From: Nautilus pompilius
Taxonomy: Eukaryota; Mollusca; Cephalopoda; Nautilida; Nautilidae
Direction of reading: 5' to 3'
Length of the DNA: 64,000 nucleotides
NCBI GenBank assembly: GCA_018389105.1
Contig: JACATO010000095.1
Span: 555,501 to 619,500, forward strand
Part shown: piece after piece, positions 11,759-26,200 of the stretch
Numbering within the stretch: position 1 is the first letter of the stretch
Layout: every line of letters begins with the position of its first letter
Notes under the pieces: model-generated
Database searches by the model: none
Told to the model about the DNA's origin: nothing
Seen by the model: only the letters and a program-made list of their open reading frames with translations
Position numbers and translations under genes: made by a program

Positions 11759-14700
11759 TGGAGAAGCCGTTATTCTGAATAAAAGACAATAGAAGCAGAA
11801 AAAAAAATCAATCTATACTGACACAAAAGAAAACAAATTGATTTATCAAAGATATAAAACTGTTGGCAATTGGTTATAGGAGAACAACACTGTTGGCTGT
11901 TAATAAGTACTTCTCTTCTCTGTGCACACACAACAGCTTCGCATGGCAGATTGGGGCTGCGGAGATGAGGGAAATTGATCAGTAAACTGACGAAGAGGAT
12001 GAGGAAGACACAAGTCGTTTACCCAATTCCTTTTCATGAGATTTATAGTTTTGTTCTCTCCACGTATCAATCAATACGCCGTCATATATAGTTTGGCATG
12101 GGCTATATATACTAGAATGATGCTGGGATGGGAAATTAAATCCCATTTAGCTTCTTGTTCGACTTTTCAGATGCTCACAGATTTGTAAACAGACAGACAC
12201 AGAAGACGTTTCAACTTATACCATCGGCCCTGTAGATAACGGTTGTAATGTTTAATTAATAAAACAGTTCCCCCATGAACACAATCAAAATGAGAGGAAA
12301 AAGAAAAACCTAAGTAAACTGAGGAGTTAAATCATAGTTTTCTGATTCATTTAACCAATGTTTATTTTCTCATGTTTGCTCCCTAAATCAGAATAAATCA
12401 TCCCGGGTTAAAGATAAACACTATTCCACCCACCAAGAGAGAGGGAAAAAACAACAATGTTCACAGGGTTTATTATCTTCAGTCATAAACCATCAATGTG
12501 TTTTTATATCTAAACCAAATCAAAGTGCCTCAAAAAGCCATATAAAATCATAATGATACGGCAGACAGTGTGGTATAAAGTGATGCTATTGCACAGCAAC
12601 CCCTTTAAGATCCACACGAATCATGATGCAATTCCATGTTGTGCAGACTGGATTAGTTTAGCTAATATAGAGAGGCAGAAAACTGTTATGGTTCATATAT
12701 TTATTAATGTGAATTCTAACCCAGCTGATATTGTCACAATTAGCAAAACACGCTGGTAATTTATTCCACATTCCCAAAAATTTTTTTTTTTCAAATATGC
12801 AGCTAAATCCATAATTGTCTATTAGCCTCCTGCTTTGTATAGACATTTGTTATTAACCTTTAAAATAAAGTTAACCCTTTGATACTTGGAATCTGTCATT
12901 TATCAAATAAAAAATGTTCCCTAAAAAACAGACCACCGTGGAAGATAGTTACAACAAGCAGCGTTAAGTACTAATAACTTTTCTTTTCTTATGGGTAAAG
13001 TTGTTCATCCACACAGCAGCTTTAAGATTAATCTTCCAACAAAACAATGCTGCTATCACCACACAGTAACAGTGATGGCTCATGAAATATCATTCAAAAC
13101 ATAATAACTTCTATTTAAACATTATAATGTATATAAATTTTTTTTTCAGAAAACAATAGCTGATAGATAAATGGTTCTAGTGTATAACTGAATAACAAAA
13201 CAACAGAAACTAGATATTTATTAATTTTCTTTTCTGGAAATGAAACTTCATTAAGGCAATCTCTCAGCTTCATTGTGAAAGGTTCACACAGGTTATGCTG
13301 TACATCTGGTTCAGACAGATATTTGTGATCTCAGGGGAGATAATCTCCCTGTTGGAAAGAAATGAAAAACTTTGACGTATGGACAATTAGAATTTAAAAA
13401 TTTAAGTTTATAACAGGAGATAATTCTTAACAGTCTATCAAGAATGACAAACAATAAATAAGAGGTGAAAAAATGACAAAATTACAGCACAAAACATTTG
13501 AAAAAAAAAGAAACCATTAAATATGTGTGTATCTTTTGAGAATATACAACACACTTTCACATAGCTTCCATCAATATCTAATACTTTGCATTAGTAAAAA
13601 AAAAAAAAAAAATAAAATTTATATTTGCATTTATTGAGTACCTGAGTATTGTACATTTCTTTCCAAGTTCTGAACACAAGACTGACTCTTATCACAGCAT
13701 AAAAACTAAAAGGGTTAAGACTTCTCATTTATACCTCAGCTAAATGAAAACTTTCAAACCTCAAATGCAAATAATAATAATAATAGATTACATCAGTTTA
13801 TCTGGTTTGCTGTGTTATTTAGTAGTTATGTCTGTATTGTAGATATACTATTATTGAAATATAAAACAACAATTTAGTGGGAAATCCAATTTCTAATAGC
13901 AGACATTATATAGTGTAAGTAAAGAAATTCTTAACTTTATTGCCACATGCCTATTAAAGGCCAAGTTTATACCACAAATAAAAGCTTTCATTGATTTGCA
14001 TTTTATAAAAAGACAACAGACAATTATATTGTATTTTGTGACCAAATTTGCCCATTTGGTAAACGTTTTTGTGCCATTCTGGCTCCAGACAAAGAATAAA
14101 GGTAACACAACTAAACTGCTTAGATATTTAAAAAATACCCAACAAACACAAAACAGATGAAGAATGAGAGGCAATTTAAGACCTGAAAAATTTGAAAGTA
14201 TTTCCAGGCTGACATTTAAGTTTTCAAGTCTGGTGTTTTGAAACCACTCCATTTCTTCCTGAAAATTTGCGTTTCAAATGTTATCAGGTATATTTCAAGA
14301 TCAACCATATGTTCGGCTTATGTCTTTTTAAATTTGGAAATTGAAAAACTAATGACAATGGAACAAAATAACTTGCCTTATATTATTTATGGCTGGATGG
14401 GAAAAGGATATGGGGCTTGAAGAGATAATCCCTTTAATGGTCTTATAATGAAATAACCTTCAGATGAGTTTTAGAGCACACGGATATCTAGTTAACAGTC
14501 AGCAGCTAGAGATATCATCCTTTCTGAGATAGTTTAGTTGTATAACAGTGCATTCTTTTACTCCAGGAGAGCAACAGCATCTTTCAACAAGAAACCTAAG
14601 TAAAACAACAACAACACAATAACCATTCCTCATCTGCTCTCAATGCTAAAGCCAGGAGCAAAAGTGGAAAAAAGATCACATCAAGCGATGCGTCCATATT

Positions 14701-14910
14701 CACAGTCAAGGCGACTTCTAGCAGTGCCCCTTGGTAAGAAACAGAAAGAACAAGCAGTTGAGATGTGGGCACAGATAATATGGTTAACAACTCTAAATAC
14801 TGTAGAGTGAAGTGAACAAAGAGATTCCATATCTGACAGTTTGAAGAATGTGATGAGGGAAAGTAAAATGAGAAAGTAAAAATGAAAATGAAGATTTTCC
14901 AGCAAATATT
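11756..14910. other. AT-rich noncoding DNA
   Basis: No supported gene. A minus-strand frame at 13893-14252 (119 codons) is rich in Phe, Leu, Ile and Lys with no domain, typical of the reverse reading of AT-rich DNA. A run of about 17 A residues occurs at about 13597-13613. Confidence 0.5.
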
Positions 14911-14965
14911 GTGTGTGTGTGTGTGGGTGGCGGGAGGTATGGAAGGATATATATATATATATATA
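14911..14965. repeat. (GT)n and (AT)n microsatellites
   Basis: A GT tract (about 14911-14926) and an AT tract (about 14947-14965) are separated by a G-rich spacer. They account for the His-Thr and Ile-Tyr repeats at the start of the 125-codon minus-strand frame at 14596-14973, which is therefore not a credible protein. Confidence 0.9.
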
Positions 14966-16639
14966 GGGAACAACTTCAGGGTTTCCCTTTAATTTTAAAA
15001 AAACCCTTTTTTAAAGTTCAGATTTTTACTCTTTTTGTTACATCATACATTTTCTTTGGAGATTTGTGAAAGTATTATTATTAACATCCTTCAATGTCAA
15101 ATGGTCTGGTAAAATTTATTTTAAAAACCTATGATTGGATTTCTACTGTTTTTAGTGAAAAATCAGAAAAAATTTGACAAAAATGGTAAATTTTATATAC
15201 AATTCCCTCCAAAATCATAAAAGATACAGCTGGAGTAGATGGGTGGCAATCATTGTTATACTCAACTATTACTGTGGTTTACCTAGTTTTAATATTGTAC
15301 AAGGCAATATTTTGGTTTGAAGTACAGACAATGATTCAAACATCCATCAAAGTGCATAAACTATTTAAAAAACAAAGAACACTTAAAAGTTCTAAAATAC
15401 AAAGACTGACCATGATAATCCATGTCTCTTACTGAACACATCTAGAACAAATTGTGTGGCCACGTGAAAGTATAATAAATTACAAATGTTAAACAGGTGT
15501 TGGAATGTTCTTAGTGGAAGTGGGATAAAATTTGATATTGAATATGGTACATGAAAAAGTTAGAAAAGCTCTTCAATATTAGTACAACAGTTATTAAACA
15601 AAAGGCTTGAGAAATAGCCAGCTATATTGTTACTACGTATGACCATTTCATCTGAAAAAGACAAAAAAAAACAATTAAAATTATATCTAATAATAAAATA
15701 TGACATGGTTTCTTCCTTAATTTTTAGAGCACAATATAGAACATGTATATATGATAATAACAAGCAAGAAAATTTGTATTTTTAATTAATGGCTGTGATA
15801 TATTGTGTATGGTGTTAATAAAATACCTTGTAAGATGTACTGTACTATGAATATTTTCATAATTGATTGATTTTTAAAAGCAGGAGTCTTGAGTCCTTAT
15901 AAATGGGAAATGCACCTAAAACTGAAGAATATTCTTGGTGTCTCAGACTGATGTAAGTGAGAGGGACACACAGAATGTCTTGTACTCATTAATCCAGATT
16001 ACATACCTGTGTGTAATCAATCTTTTCAGCAAAGTGGATGAGACAAGCTAAGAACAGATGCTAAATGTCATGTGTAGTGTCTGTGCATGAATTATCAAGC
16101 CTAAAAGACACCGCTGTAGCTCATATAAATAGGCATGACCTATTTAATTGAGATATACAAAAATACAAATTCTAAATAGGATTACATAAGATTGAACCAT
16201 AGCTTAAAAACAGTAGACAGGTTTCCTTATCACTAAAATATGCTTATCTTCCAACTTGTGTGGTTATCTACTGAATCATGTTTTTATGTTAATCAAAACT
16301 CTTATTTACAATGACAGGTTTACGCTAATACTCTCCACACCAGGGTACAGCTTCCATCCACCCACCCTACTGAAATTTAACTAGGCAAACTTTCAAGCTA
16401 AGGTTCTTTTCCTTGATCATTTAAAGAACTTATTAAGTAAAATAAAATTTTTTTCTAAATATTCAATTTTAAAGAAATAGAATTATTGTAAATAACCTGA
16501 ATGCATGTACATTTGACTAATTAATACTAGTGATTTTTCTTGGTGAACCCTGACCCGACTTTGAAGTCTATGGACATCTTAGAAGGGGAACATATAGGGT
16601 ACTGGTCTTGCTGACCATGCAAGTTACCTGGGTGTGGTC
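14966..16639. other. AT-rich noncoding DNA
   Basis: I see nothing here beyond short AT-rich frames and homopolymers. Confidence 0.55.
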
Positions 16640-16860
16640 CCTCAGAACCTTCACCACATATACCAAAAAAACCAACCCTACTACAACTATTCATCCTTAA
16701 ATGTGGAAGGAAACCAGAATGTCTGACAGATACTCATGTGAGTGGCCAATGAAGAAGAAACCATGGCAGGAAAGTACACAAAACCGAGCTGGTCTCTACC
16801 TGGATTCGAACTTGGACCCTCAACCATAGCAGTCTGCCACTGGAACATCAACTGCCCATG
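16640..16860 (-). repeat. tRNA-derived SINE copy 2, both Pol III boxes readable
   Basis: Read on the minus strand from 16860, the head contains an A-box-like TGTTCCAGTGG (plus 16837-16847; one departure from the TRGYNNARYGG consensus). It also has a B-box-like AGTTCGAATCC (plus 16802-16812; close to GGTTCGANNCC). The spacing is 24 nt, shorter than in a true tRNA. The body shares GTGGAAGGAAACCAGA near 16700 and ACCGAGCTGGTC near 16785 with other copies. The AAC tail cannot be located, so the left boundary is approximate. This is a retroposed SINE, not a functional tRNA gene. Confidence 0.75.
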
Positions 16861-18317
16861 ATATTTTTTTTCTCAAAGTTTTAAACAAAACAAAATATTA
16901 GGCCAAACTATTACTTTACTTTGGAGGGGAAGTATTTTAAAAATAAAACAAAAAAAATCTAATTATGCAGAAGCCAAAGATTAAAAAAAATACAAAAAAA
17001 TGTTAGGCCTCATTTAGAGTATGCTGACAGAACTAGGGTCTAAGATATTTATAGATTTGAAAGCAATTAATATAAACTCTGCAGAACACCATTTCAACAA
17101 CAACTACAACAAAATAACTGTAAGAATACTGATGCTACAATTTCCATGTTTAGTCTGTAAATATTTGAACACAAGTACAATATGGATGTATATTTAATGC
17201 TGAGAACAATGGCAGTTCATAACCGAAAACTACAATTAGCATGAAATATAATTTGACACAATACATTAGAGGTTTAAGCTTTGAATACAGACACAAAAAG
17301 AAGGGACAATCACATTAAATGATTAGCTCTAAAACAAGACTTGGACATTAGAAACTCTATTTTTGAAGGGTCAGTGGCATAGAGGAATGAGCTACTAATG
17401 AATGTATAATGTTAAATGGCTAAAACATCAGAGAAACAGACAAACACTAATACAGAATGTGATGGCTCCCAGACCATTTTCTTTTAATTATTAGCAACAA
17501 TTATCTTTGCTTCAGAAAATAATAATAAACAAATAACTTTTCCAGATAAAGCAGACGTTTTTCTTGGGAAAGTTTTCAATTAGAGTAAATTCAGTGGCTC
17601 AGGCCTATCATATTCCACTTGAAAAACGCAATCACTAATATATGCTAATGATTATAAATCTGGTCATCTGTAGGAAAAAGATTGCACTATATAAATAAGA
17701 AAGATATAAATAAATTTGTTAAGGCTCTAAACCAATTTTCTGTGATGTTTTTCATTAGAAATCCTTAGTTTCAGTTCTATTGTTTGTTCTTTTTTCTTTT
17801 TGTTCCATAAAATTTCAGACTAACACCACATGTTATTGATATTCTTTCTTTTTTTTATGGCACTTTGCTCTTCCTGTTTATATTACAGAAACTAGGACAG
17901 CAACATCTGGCTACTTTTATTACCAAATTGTTCATCCACACCTTAATGTCTTATGCAATACGTCATTTTATACAGCATACATCTGTCTTGCTTTACTTCC
18001 AAAGCTAGCAGCAATCTTCATCCCAGAAATCTCCAGCTGCATGTAGAAGCTGGGGAAATAACAAGGGAAAAGGGGGAGGGGTGGATAAGCCAGTTGGAGG
18101 CAGACAACTATGAAAGCTGTGCCTGGCTTTCATGAAATCATTCAACCACTGAACATATCACTTAAAAAAAATTTTTTTTTTACATTTCCTACTATTACTA
18201 AATAATAGATAAAAAACACAAAGAACCCATTATATATATTATATATATATAGTGTTTGATAAAGCTAAAGTTTCAAATAAAACTGAAAGAAAACAATTCT
18301 CAAGGCCTTTTCATTCC
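16861..18317. other. AT-rich noncoding DNA
   Basis: No supported gene or repeat family. Confidence 0.55.
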
Positions 18318-18367
18318 AGAGAGAGAAAGTGTGTGAGTGTGTGAGAGAGTGTGTGAGAGAGAGAGAG
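18318..18367. repeat. Imperfect (GA/GT)n microsatellite
   Basis: Interspersed GAGAGA and GTGTGT units form an old, interrupted dinucleotide tract. Confidence 0.85.
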
Positions 18368-21300
18368 TCTGTCTGGCGTTAACTGTCTGCTACTACAAAT
18401 ACACATTACAACAACAAAAAGAAAATCTCATGGAGCAGCATTGCCAGCACATTTCCTGGTCTACCAGGTGGTGACAAAATGAGATCAACTCAGCAACCAA
18501 TAGATACTACCTGCCTGTAGCATGTGTAATGATTACATGGCAAAGATTATTGATAAAATTCGTTCTACATAATTACAGTAAGCAAAAGAAAGCTGCTGAG
18601 ACATATTCATTTGTAAAAAAAAAATCAACAGAAAACAAAAACAAAATTAATGCAGGTGATGTAAGTGATAAATTTTGCAAGTTTACATTAAGTTTTCTTT
18701 CATATAATAAACCAGTAAAATAAAATTTGGTGTAAAAATAACTTGACAATTGTTTTCATAAAAGAAATAATAAACAGACACATTTTATGAAGAAAGGCAG
18801 ACAAGACAACACACACCCATTATTTCTTCTCTGACGTACTACTGTACTAATAATGGCTTGTGTGCCACTATACAGGTGTAGTTTGAATAGATGCAAAATT
18901 TGTTTACTATCCCTCTGGTACAAAAACAATTTTCAACTGCATAGCTGTAATCATGGCTGGAACAGAGATAACAACAACTTTGGCTGCCTTTTGTTATCCT
19001 GATCAGAGAGCAAAAGCGAGGTAGTCACATCATAATTTGAGTGAAGCTGCTGACATCAACCAAGTAAAATCATGTTTTTAAAAAAGGTCACACCATGATA
19101 GACCAATGGAGGATACAACTTTGAAAGGGTTAGCTTCCTTTGCTGTTGTGGGTATTATGTTGCAGGTAAAATATACTAATAATTTAATTTACAACTTTTC
19201 TGGCATGAAAAAGAGAAAGAGAGAGAAGAGGTAAAATTTTTTTCTTTTTTTTTTTTGGCAGCATCAGAAACATTTCTCATTTATCTAAGAAATCCACACA
19301 GCCCCAGTGTTTCTAATTTTGCTTGGTTGTCTGCCATTTTGGTTCCAGCTTGGTACTCGTCAAATCTGTAGTGAAGATGTCTTGCACTTGCTGGCATCTA
19401 TACCACAGCCTCCTCAATAAAAAACCTTAAAATGGCAGATTAATGGAACCTGTAATTACCTGGGCAACTGCTGACCCTTAAAAGGTATCATGGTCATGTT
19501 CTTTTTAGAAAAGGATGGACATCTAAAGTTTAGAACAAAAAAAGACCAAATAAACCCCAGGCTCTGACTTTAACCATCAGATTAAAAGTAAAGCAACTAA
19601 ATAATAATTAACAACTGACATTTCATAAATATTAACCAAACCAACCGATTAGCAATATCTTCTCATTAAAAAACCACAAAAATATGAATACTCCTGCCTT
19701 CCCGACTCCATAAAATTGCATATTTTTTACTAATTAATTTAGAAACCTCTCACTATCAGTGCTCCTGTTTAATTTCCAACCCCAACCAATTCTGTATGAA
19801 TCTATCTCATTTTCTTTCCATCTTATATTTAAAAGTTATCTTTTTTCTTTTACAGTTAAACAATGTTTTTTTTTTTAAAAACAAAATACTTTTCTGGTCA
19901 GATCCAATACTCTCCCAATCTCTTCCTACCAGGTTAACCTGTCTGAGTCATGGGTTTACGATATTTTACAGCAATTTCTGAAGAAAACATTTCTATTTTC
20001 TACTTAATATCCCTTAATTTTTTTGCTTTTATTGTCCATCGGCAGTAAGAAAGTACAACATTGAAGAAAGGGAGTTACATACAGTAAGTTCAAACTGATG
20101 ACATTTTATATTGTTTTATGACTGAAAGCACAAAGATGGATGAAGCAATAGTATGTTACAAAAACTTATAAACTGATCAACAGAGGAAACTGGTTTCATC
20201 TGTTTTTTTTACCTGTAGCATCACCATCACCTGGCTGCCAGTCACACTTTAATTATACCGATAAGTTGTACCAAAATAGTTTTTCTCATTCCTCCACAAA
20301 AGTTGAAGAAGAAAAAAAAACAATAGAATAGTCAGACATGATAACAGTATCTCTGTTTACATCAGACTAAAAATGCACTCTTAACTTGGGACCATTTTAT
20401 CATATAATGTTGTGACTCAGATTTCCACAATTAGGTTAGACAATTACGAATTATCAGTTTAGAGAATAAACAAGCACAGCATGGAGGCTCCATGGCACTT
20501 TCCAGTCAAGGAAGAGGAGAGAGCTCAGTCATAAATGTTTGACATTAAATCCTATATACACCACTTCTACAGAGTTCATGGACTTTACATGCTTAAACAA
20601 GACCTGCCAACTCCTAACACCATCAGTATACATTGAGAAGTAAAAAAGAAAACAAAAACACACGATGAACTGATTTCTTGTACTGTAGCTAATTTTAAAA
20701 ATGATACACGAAACTTCTAGCATCAATTCATGGCCACAAGAAATGTGGCACCATCCCCATATTTTATGAGCATCAATGTTTACAGAAAAGCATTAGACAT
20801 TAACATTAAAAAAAAAAAACAATTACATTGAGAAGAAACTTGGCAAATGTAGCATTTTGCATTCAACTCTGTTATTTGGATTTTGGTCAATTCAATGAAC
20901 AGAACATCAGAATTTCTGAAGGAAGCTATTTTGCTAAAATGAAGATGTAGCATTGGATTATTTATAGACAATTCTTAAAAATCCACATGAATATGCATTA
21001 GTGGAAGGAAATTTCCAAAAAGTTTCATTCATTATGTCACATTTTAAGACTGGTGAATGAAAAATCTTTTGTTTATAGTATAGATGATATTTAATCAAAG
21101 ATGACAACCACCCACACGGGTAACACCAATCACAAAAATTATAGCCATGAACATTAAAATAAATTCTCTAATGTCATAAGACAAAAAAACACACTGCTTT
21201 AAGTTAACAATGTCACCAGGGTCCTTTGAGTTAGTGTGCACCATACATAGCACCATCCGCTTTCCTTTAAACTTGTCACACTCTAGCTGGATTTCATTGC

Positions 21301-24300
21301 TATTACTGCAACTAGCTTTTAATGTTATTATTGCATCTGCATCATTGTTGGATCTGGATATTTATGTTATCACTGCATCTGTATTTGTAACTTATACCCT
21401 TCATCATAAAGCTATTATTATTCCAGCTTTAGCAGCAGATATAATCATGTACAGTTGTTGAAATAAAAATCTTAAAACATAATAAATTTGCTATCCTTGG
21501 CAGCGCTCAATCACATTTTACACAACCTACTACTCCAAAATTTAGTGAACTGTTCCAGAATTTTCCTGACATAACATTAGGAAGAAAGGAAAGGTACAGA
21601 TTTTCAAACAAATGTAAAGAAAAAAATATTCTAACTAGCAAAGAAAGAACGCTCCCTCTCTTCTTTGACTTTGCTTAAAGGACGTGGTTGGTTATCCTTC
21701 TAACAAAAAATACACACAAATTAACTCAAACCCCTAAGCACAGCATCATCCATTCAATTTTAGTCATCCCAATTTTTAGAGAAGTTACAGTGATAAAATG
21801 CAAAGGAAACTGTATAGTGCATTAAACTGAAATTTCCTTGCATCCTTACAAGGGTAGGCAATGCAGCATATGGTATACTAGCCATGAATATTATATATAT
21901 ATATGTTAAGGAAATTAAATTGCTGCAGAATTAACTCTTTAATGACAATTCACTCGAACATTCTTAACCATCTTTTTTAAAATGATAAAGTGCAAAAATG
22001 AAAAAAAAAAAAAAAGAAATTGTTTAAAGTAACCTTTCAGTCACAATCAGGGCAGACTAGAAAAATTTTCTTGGTATAGTTTTTTTTTTAAAGAAATAAT
22101 TAATAAAAAAAAAATTAGAAAAAATAATTAATCATATTCCAGAGAATATTACCTCTAATTTAACTCACTGAATATTACCATTCAGAAATCAGGGGAATGC
22201 TGGAACATACAGATATTTTCAATTTCCTGTCAACAAAGATGACTGCCTTCATCACCCAATGCTTCTTGATCTTTCCTTTACTCAGAAGATAAAATAGCTG
22301 AGTGGTTTTACCAGATGACAGATTGATTAGCAACCAGTCACTGTGATAATATTCCACCAATAAATTTCTTTTTAATCAGGTTTCTTTCTTAACTGTCTCA
22401 CATAAATATGCATTATCTTACTTTTTACAGCAATATATATAATATATATGTGCATAAAGAAACAGGGATGTATAAGTAGATGTCTGTGTGTAGTCCAGGC
22501 TCACTTAATAATAAGCCAAGGTTACAGAATATTTTAAAGGAAATATTTAAAGTTACATGTGCATGTACATGTGAAATGGAAGAGATTTTGTAATTTGGTA
22601 CAAAACAGTTTTCTTAATCTCATACTTTTTCCAAAAGGGATGAATCTAGCATTCAAATATTAAAACATTGCTTGCTTTCTTTTTATATTTTAACTTAAAT
22701 GTTTACAGCAATAATTAGTAAAGCAGGGAGAGGTGATGTTTGTTTTATTAATAATTCATGTTAAGTGAAACTGGATGACCTAAAATCAGGGATAATCAGT
22801 GAAAGTAGTTTAGAAAAGGAATGTGTCTATATGAGTGCATGAGCAATGTTCATCACTATATGTGAAGAGATGCTATCAATCCTATTTCTGAAGAAACTTT
22901 TGTAATATTCTAAAATAGAGTGCAACAGGTTAATAATAGGTTATGCAAAGAAAACTAATTAATTATGTGAACAACAACAATAAAACTGCATCCATTGTCT
23001 AGCAGTTTTTAAAACTCAAGGGTAGATAACTCCAAAGCTTCTTATTAAGTTCCTTAAGTAAAAAAATTAATTACTTGTTCTGGAGAGGTTAACTTTTCCT
23101 TTAAAAATAGGTAGAAATATAATATACAAGACAGCCACAGTTACATGAATGAAAAAGTCAAGAAGTGGAAAGTTTTAGAACTCCTATAAAGCCACTAATG
23201 CAGGAAATTTCTTGAAAACAATGCTGCTGTCAGTCTGGTTCTATGGTCTGATTTGGTAAAATATTCAGACCTATGACATTATGACTACTAAAACAACATT
23301 TTCTAATATCTAATTTTGAATGTTGCTATGAAATTTTTAATTTGTCTTTCCAATTTGCATACTCATTCCAAATATTATGATGATTTATTTCATAGATTGA
23401 TATTGAAGACTTCTGATTAAACAGGTTCAATATTTTAAGATCCTTAATTACAAACAGCATTAATTAGTTTAGCTCATTTTAAATTGGACAAAGAAAAACA
23501 CTAGTAAGGTTTCTGTTATTTTCATAAAACAAGTTTTGATGATTTCTATGGTTTGCCTTCAAGTAGAATTTAATATATACAAAAATCCTGATCCACTTCA
23601 CTACAAATTCAATAACAACAAAAGAAAATTTGGAACAAGTGAACAAATGTTGATTGAAAGTGGTTATTTACTCAAGATAATGTTAATAAAAAAAAAAATA
23701 GTGAAATTTAGTCTTCAAAGATAGCTTGGAAGTGATTTCTTAAGTAGTTTTTGGCTTCCTTGTCTTGTTGATAAAGTCTTTCTGGAAATATGTCAAGCCT
23801 AAAGGCAGAAATGGAGCCTTCACATGTGAAAATGTTGGATAGCACAAAATAAAAAAAGGATAACAAGAAAACCCCGTTTCATCTTAGGCCATACTCACTC
23901 TGACATTTCCTCAAATCAAAATGGCTTGTTAGTTTGACTACCTGGTTCACTCATTACCCACAAAACAGGAAATGCTTACATTCATTTGTTCCTATTTAAA
24001 TTTAAAAGCAAAGATGTCTGGAACAGCAACAAGAAATTTGGAATAAAGTGAAAGTAAAACTCACCCAAGTCATTTAAGTAAAAATTAATTAATAAACAGA
24101 AGAACATTTTCAAAAAAACAAAAAAAAAATCCTTTCTCCTTGAAGAAATGTCTCCAAAATTAAAAAAAATCTAGGAAAAAATGAAAAGGTTTTCAAAAAT
24201 AGCTTATATTAAATAAGTTATTCTAACAGGGTTGGTTTCCAGAATGTATATAAAACATTATTTTAAAAAGCTCAAGTAAAAATGGCAACAAGCAACAAAG

Positions 24301-24389
24301 CAGGTCAAAGGTAAAATTTGTACCAGATGTTTAAACCTTAAATTATCAAAAAACTAAAGAAAGAAGTAAAGAAAAAAAATCTCACATTA
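18368..24389. other. AT-rich noncoding DNA
   Basis: No supported gene across about 6 kb. All frames are 60-83 codons or shorter and hydrophobic or Lys/Asn-rich. A 20-codon frame starting at 19106 ends at a donor-like CAG|GTAAAA but has no other support. Small AT tracts occur near 21891 and 22432. Confidence 0.5.
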
Positions 24390-24892
24390 GTATGTGCAAA
24401 GTTTTACAAGGCAGTAATTATGGGCAGTTGGAAGCTTGCAGGTTTTACTTCGTCTGTGTGGCGCCAATATCGGTGATGAGCAAGAAAAGAGGTTACGACA
24501 AATCTTTTTCAAGATTCTTTAATAAAGTTGTCATCGTTTGGTTCCGTTATTTATTTATTTATTCTTTAAACCATCCAGGTTGTCTTCTCTTGGCAATTCC
24601 TGCATGCAGTGGGTTTGTGCAGAACCCGGTTTAGAACGAAGAAGGGTAAACGTCAAGTTGGCGATAAGGGCCAGGGAGACACATTCAGAGAACAGTTCTT
24701 GAGCAACCAGACAAAACAAATCAGGACAGCGCGGAACTGCGCCACTAATTCTCATCTCTTTCCTTTCTCACTGCCCACGGCCCATCCCTGTAGGAGGCCT
24801 GCAACACCGGAGGAGTAGAGAAAGAAATGGCCAAACTGAGAGGAGCTTCTGACCAATTGGCCCAGGTAGTCATCCAGCTTATGAAACATTAA
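24390..24892 (+). other. GC/CpG-richer block with a candidate small exon
   Basis: This block has more G+C and many more CpG dinucleotides than the flanking tens of kilobases. Within it a pyrimidine-rich tract (about 24749-24793) ends in CTGTAG, a strong 3' splice-site match. It is followed in phase 0 by 24 open codons ending at a donor-like CAG|GTAGT (24865/24866). If the donor is not used, the frame runs to a TAA at 24890-24892, and an AATAAA follows at 24978-24983. The peptide is charged and helix-like (VEKEMAKLRGASDQLAQ) with no family I recognise. Frames at 24555-24755(-) and 24609-24818(+) overlap one another and cannot both be real. Confidence 0.2.
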
Positions 24893-26029
24893 ACTTGCAT
24901 GCTTTAACCATTTCAGTGCCCACTAACTTCTAGTTGGCTATTTTATTTTACCATCGCCTTCTCTAAATTAGCTCAGGAATAAAAAAAATCAAATCAGCTC
25001 CATTCTCCTCCATCTGACAAATTAATAATATCCCCAAAGATAATTTGTTATAACCTTTGCACCATCAAATAAAACAGATACAACACCAATTAAAAGAAAG
25101 GCCACTGTTGTCAAACAGATTAACCTGACAGAGAAGATAAAACTATCAGGTACATCTTTCAGTTTCTATGCTAATTAAAAATAAATGAATAAATGCAGAT
25201 GAAATGAAAGCATGAAGATTAGAAGAAAGAAAATAAAAAGTAATGGAATATCATTTATTAAGTAAGTGGAAAGTAAATTCTCCTAGTATAGTAAGCTCCT
25301 ATAAAAAAGCCAACAGTGAGTCACGGGTTCTAAGGTAACCTGGAGATAATTAGTCATGTGACCCACTGTCTGACATTTTGACCCTTAGTGTAAAAGAGAG
25401 TAAGCTTATCTAAGAAAATTAATTATGAGTAAAAAACAACAAAAACCTAGGCCAATTGTTTTGCATATTATTTATTCGTTAGTTTTTGTTCATAAATAAA
25501 ACATCTAAAAGGTTGTTTTTTGATTCAGTGGAGAGAGAGAGAGGAGTAATTCCAGAACATTTTGTTAAGGTTTCTTCAGTACAACAATAAACTGCATTTT
25601 TCAGAGAAATTGTTATCTTTCCCTTTAACAGATTTAAAAGGGAAAAAAGACTGAATGAAAGAAGCAAGACAAAGCAGCAGGAAACCTACACGTACTTAGC
25701 TGTTGCATACTGGATCTATCTAATAAGATATACTGGCTTCTGAAGTATAAGACAACAAAGTCAGAACTTCATATAGAGAAAGAGAACTAAATAAGAAAGC
25801 CTTTTTTTTTAAAATTCTTGCACCCATTAGTTTTGTACCCTACCTTAAGGAGGATTCCATCCATATAGCTTTGTCGGATTACTGAAGAAAATAATAAATG
25901 CTGGATGTTCTGTTATATTTACCTTGTATTTATGACCTCTAATGACTATATAATAATATTGTAGTAGGCATGATAATAATAGTAAAAAATAATGTGTGTG
26001 ACGTACATTTTTAAAAAAATCTAAAAAGG
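24893..26029. other. AT-rich noncoding DNA
   Basis: Nothing recognisable beyond short frames and homopolymers. Confidence 0.55.
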
Positions 26030-26200
26030 TGATGGATGGCTGGGCACTAAGAGAGGTGGGGGTGACCAGATGGCAATGTGCTGTACCTCACTCCCATGGT
26101 GTGGTTTTTCCTCCTCTCTGGATTCTCCAGCTTCCTACCACAGCTAAACACAGGCATTCTGGAAAATTTTTTCACTAGGTTGGCTGCAGTAAGAGTGCAG
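26030..26200 (+). repeat. Possible SINE copy in reverse orientation
   Basis: Read on the minus strand, 26086-26145 gives GTAGGAAGCTGGAGAATCC and then AGGAGGAAAAACCAC. This resembles the GTGGGAGGAAACCAGAG...AAAACCATG body of the other SINE copies, which read that way on the plus strand. It would be the only copy with its head on the plus strand. The head itself is not recognisable, so the assignment is tentative. The overlapping frames at 26078-26431(+) and 26047-26340(-) lie across it and are not credible genes. Confidence 0.35.

Noticed and set aside
14596-14973. 125-codon minus-strand frame
   Set aside because: Its N-terminal part is the translation of GT and AT microsatellites, and the rest is Phe/Leu-rich without a domain.
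16795-16860. Possible functional tRNA gene (minus strand)
   Set aside because: A and B boxes are present but too close together, there is no paired acceptor or anticodon stem, and the body downstream is shared with other SINE copies.
19106-19165. 20-codon frame ending at a CAG|GTAAAA donor-like site
   Set aside because: Could be a first coding exon, but there is no promoter or conservation evidence and such combinations are common in this composition.
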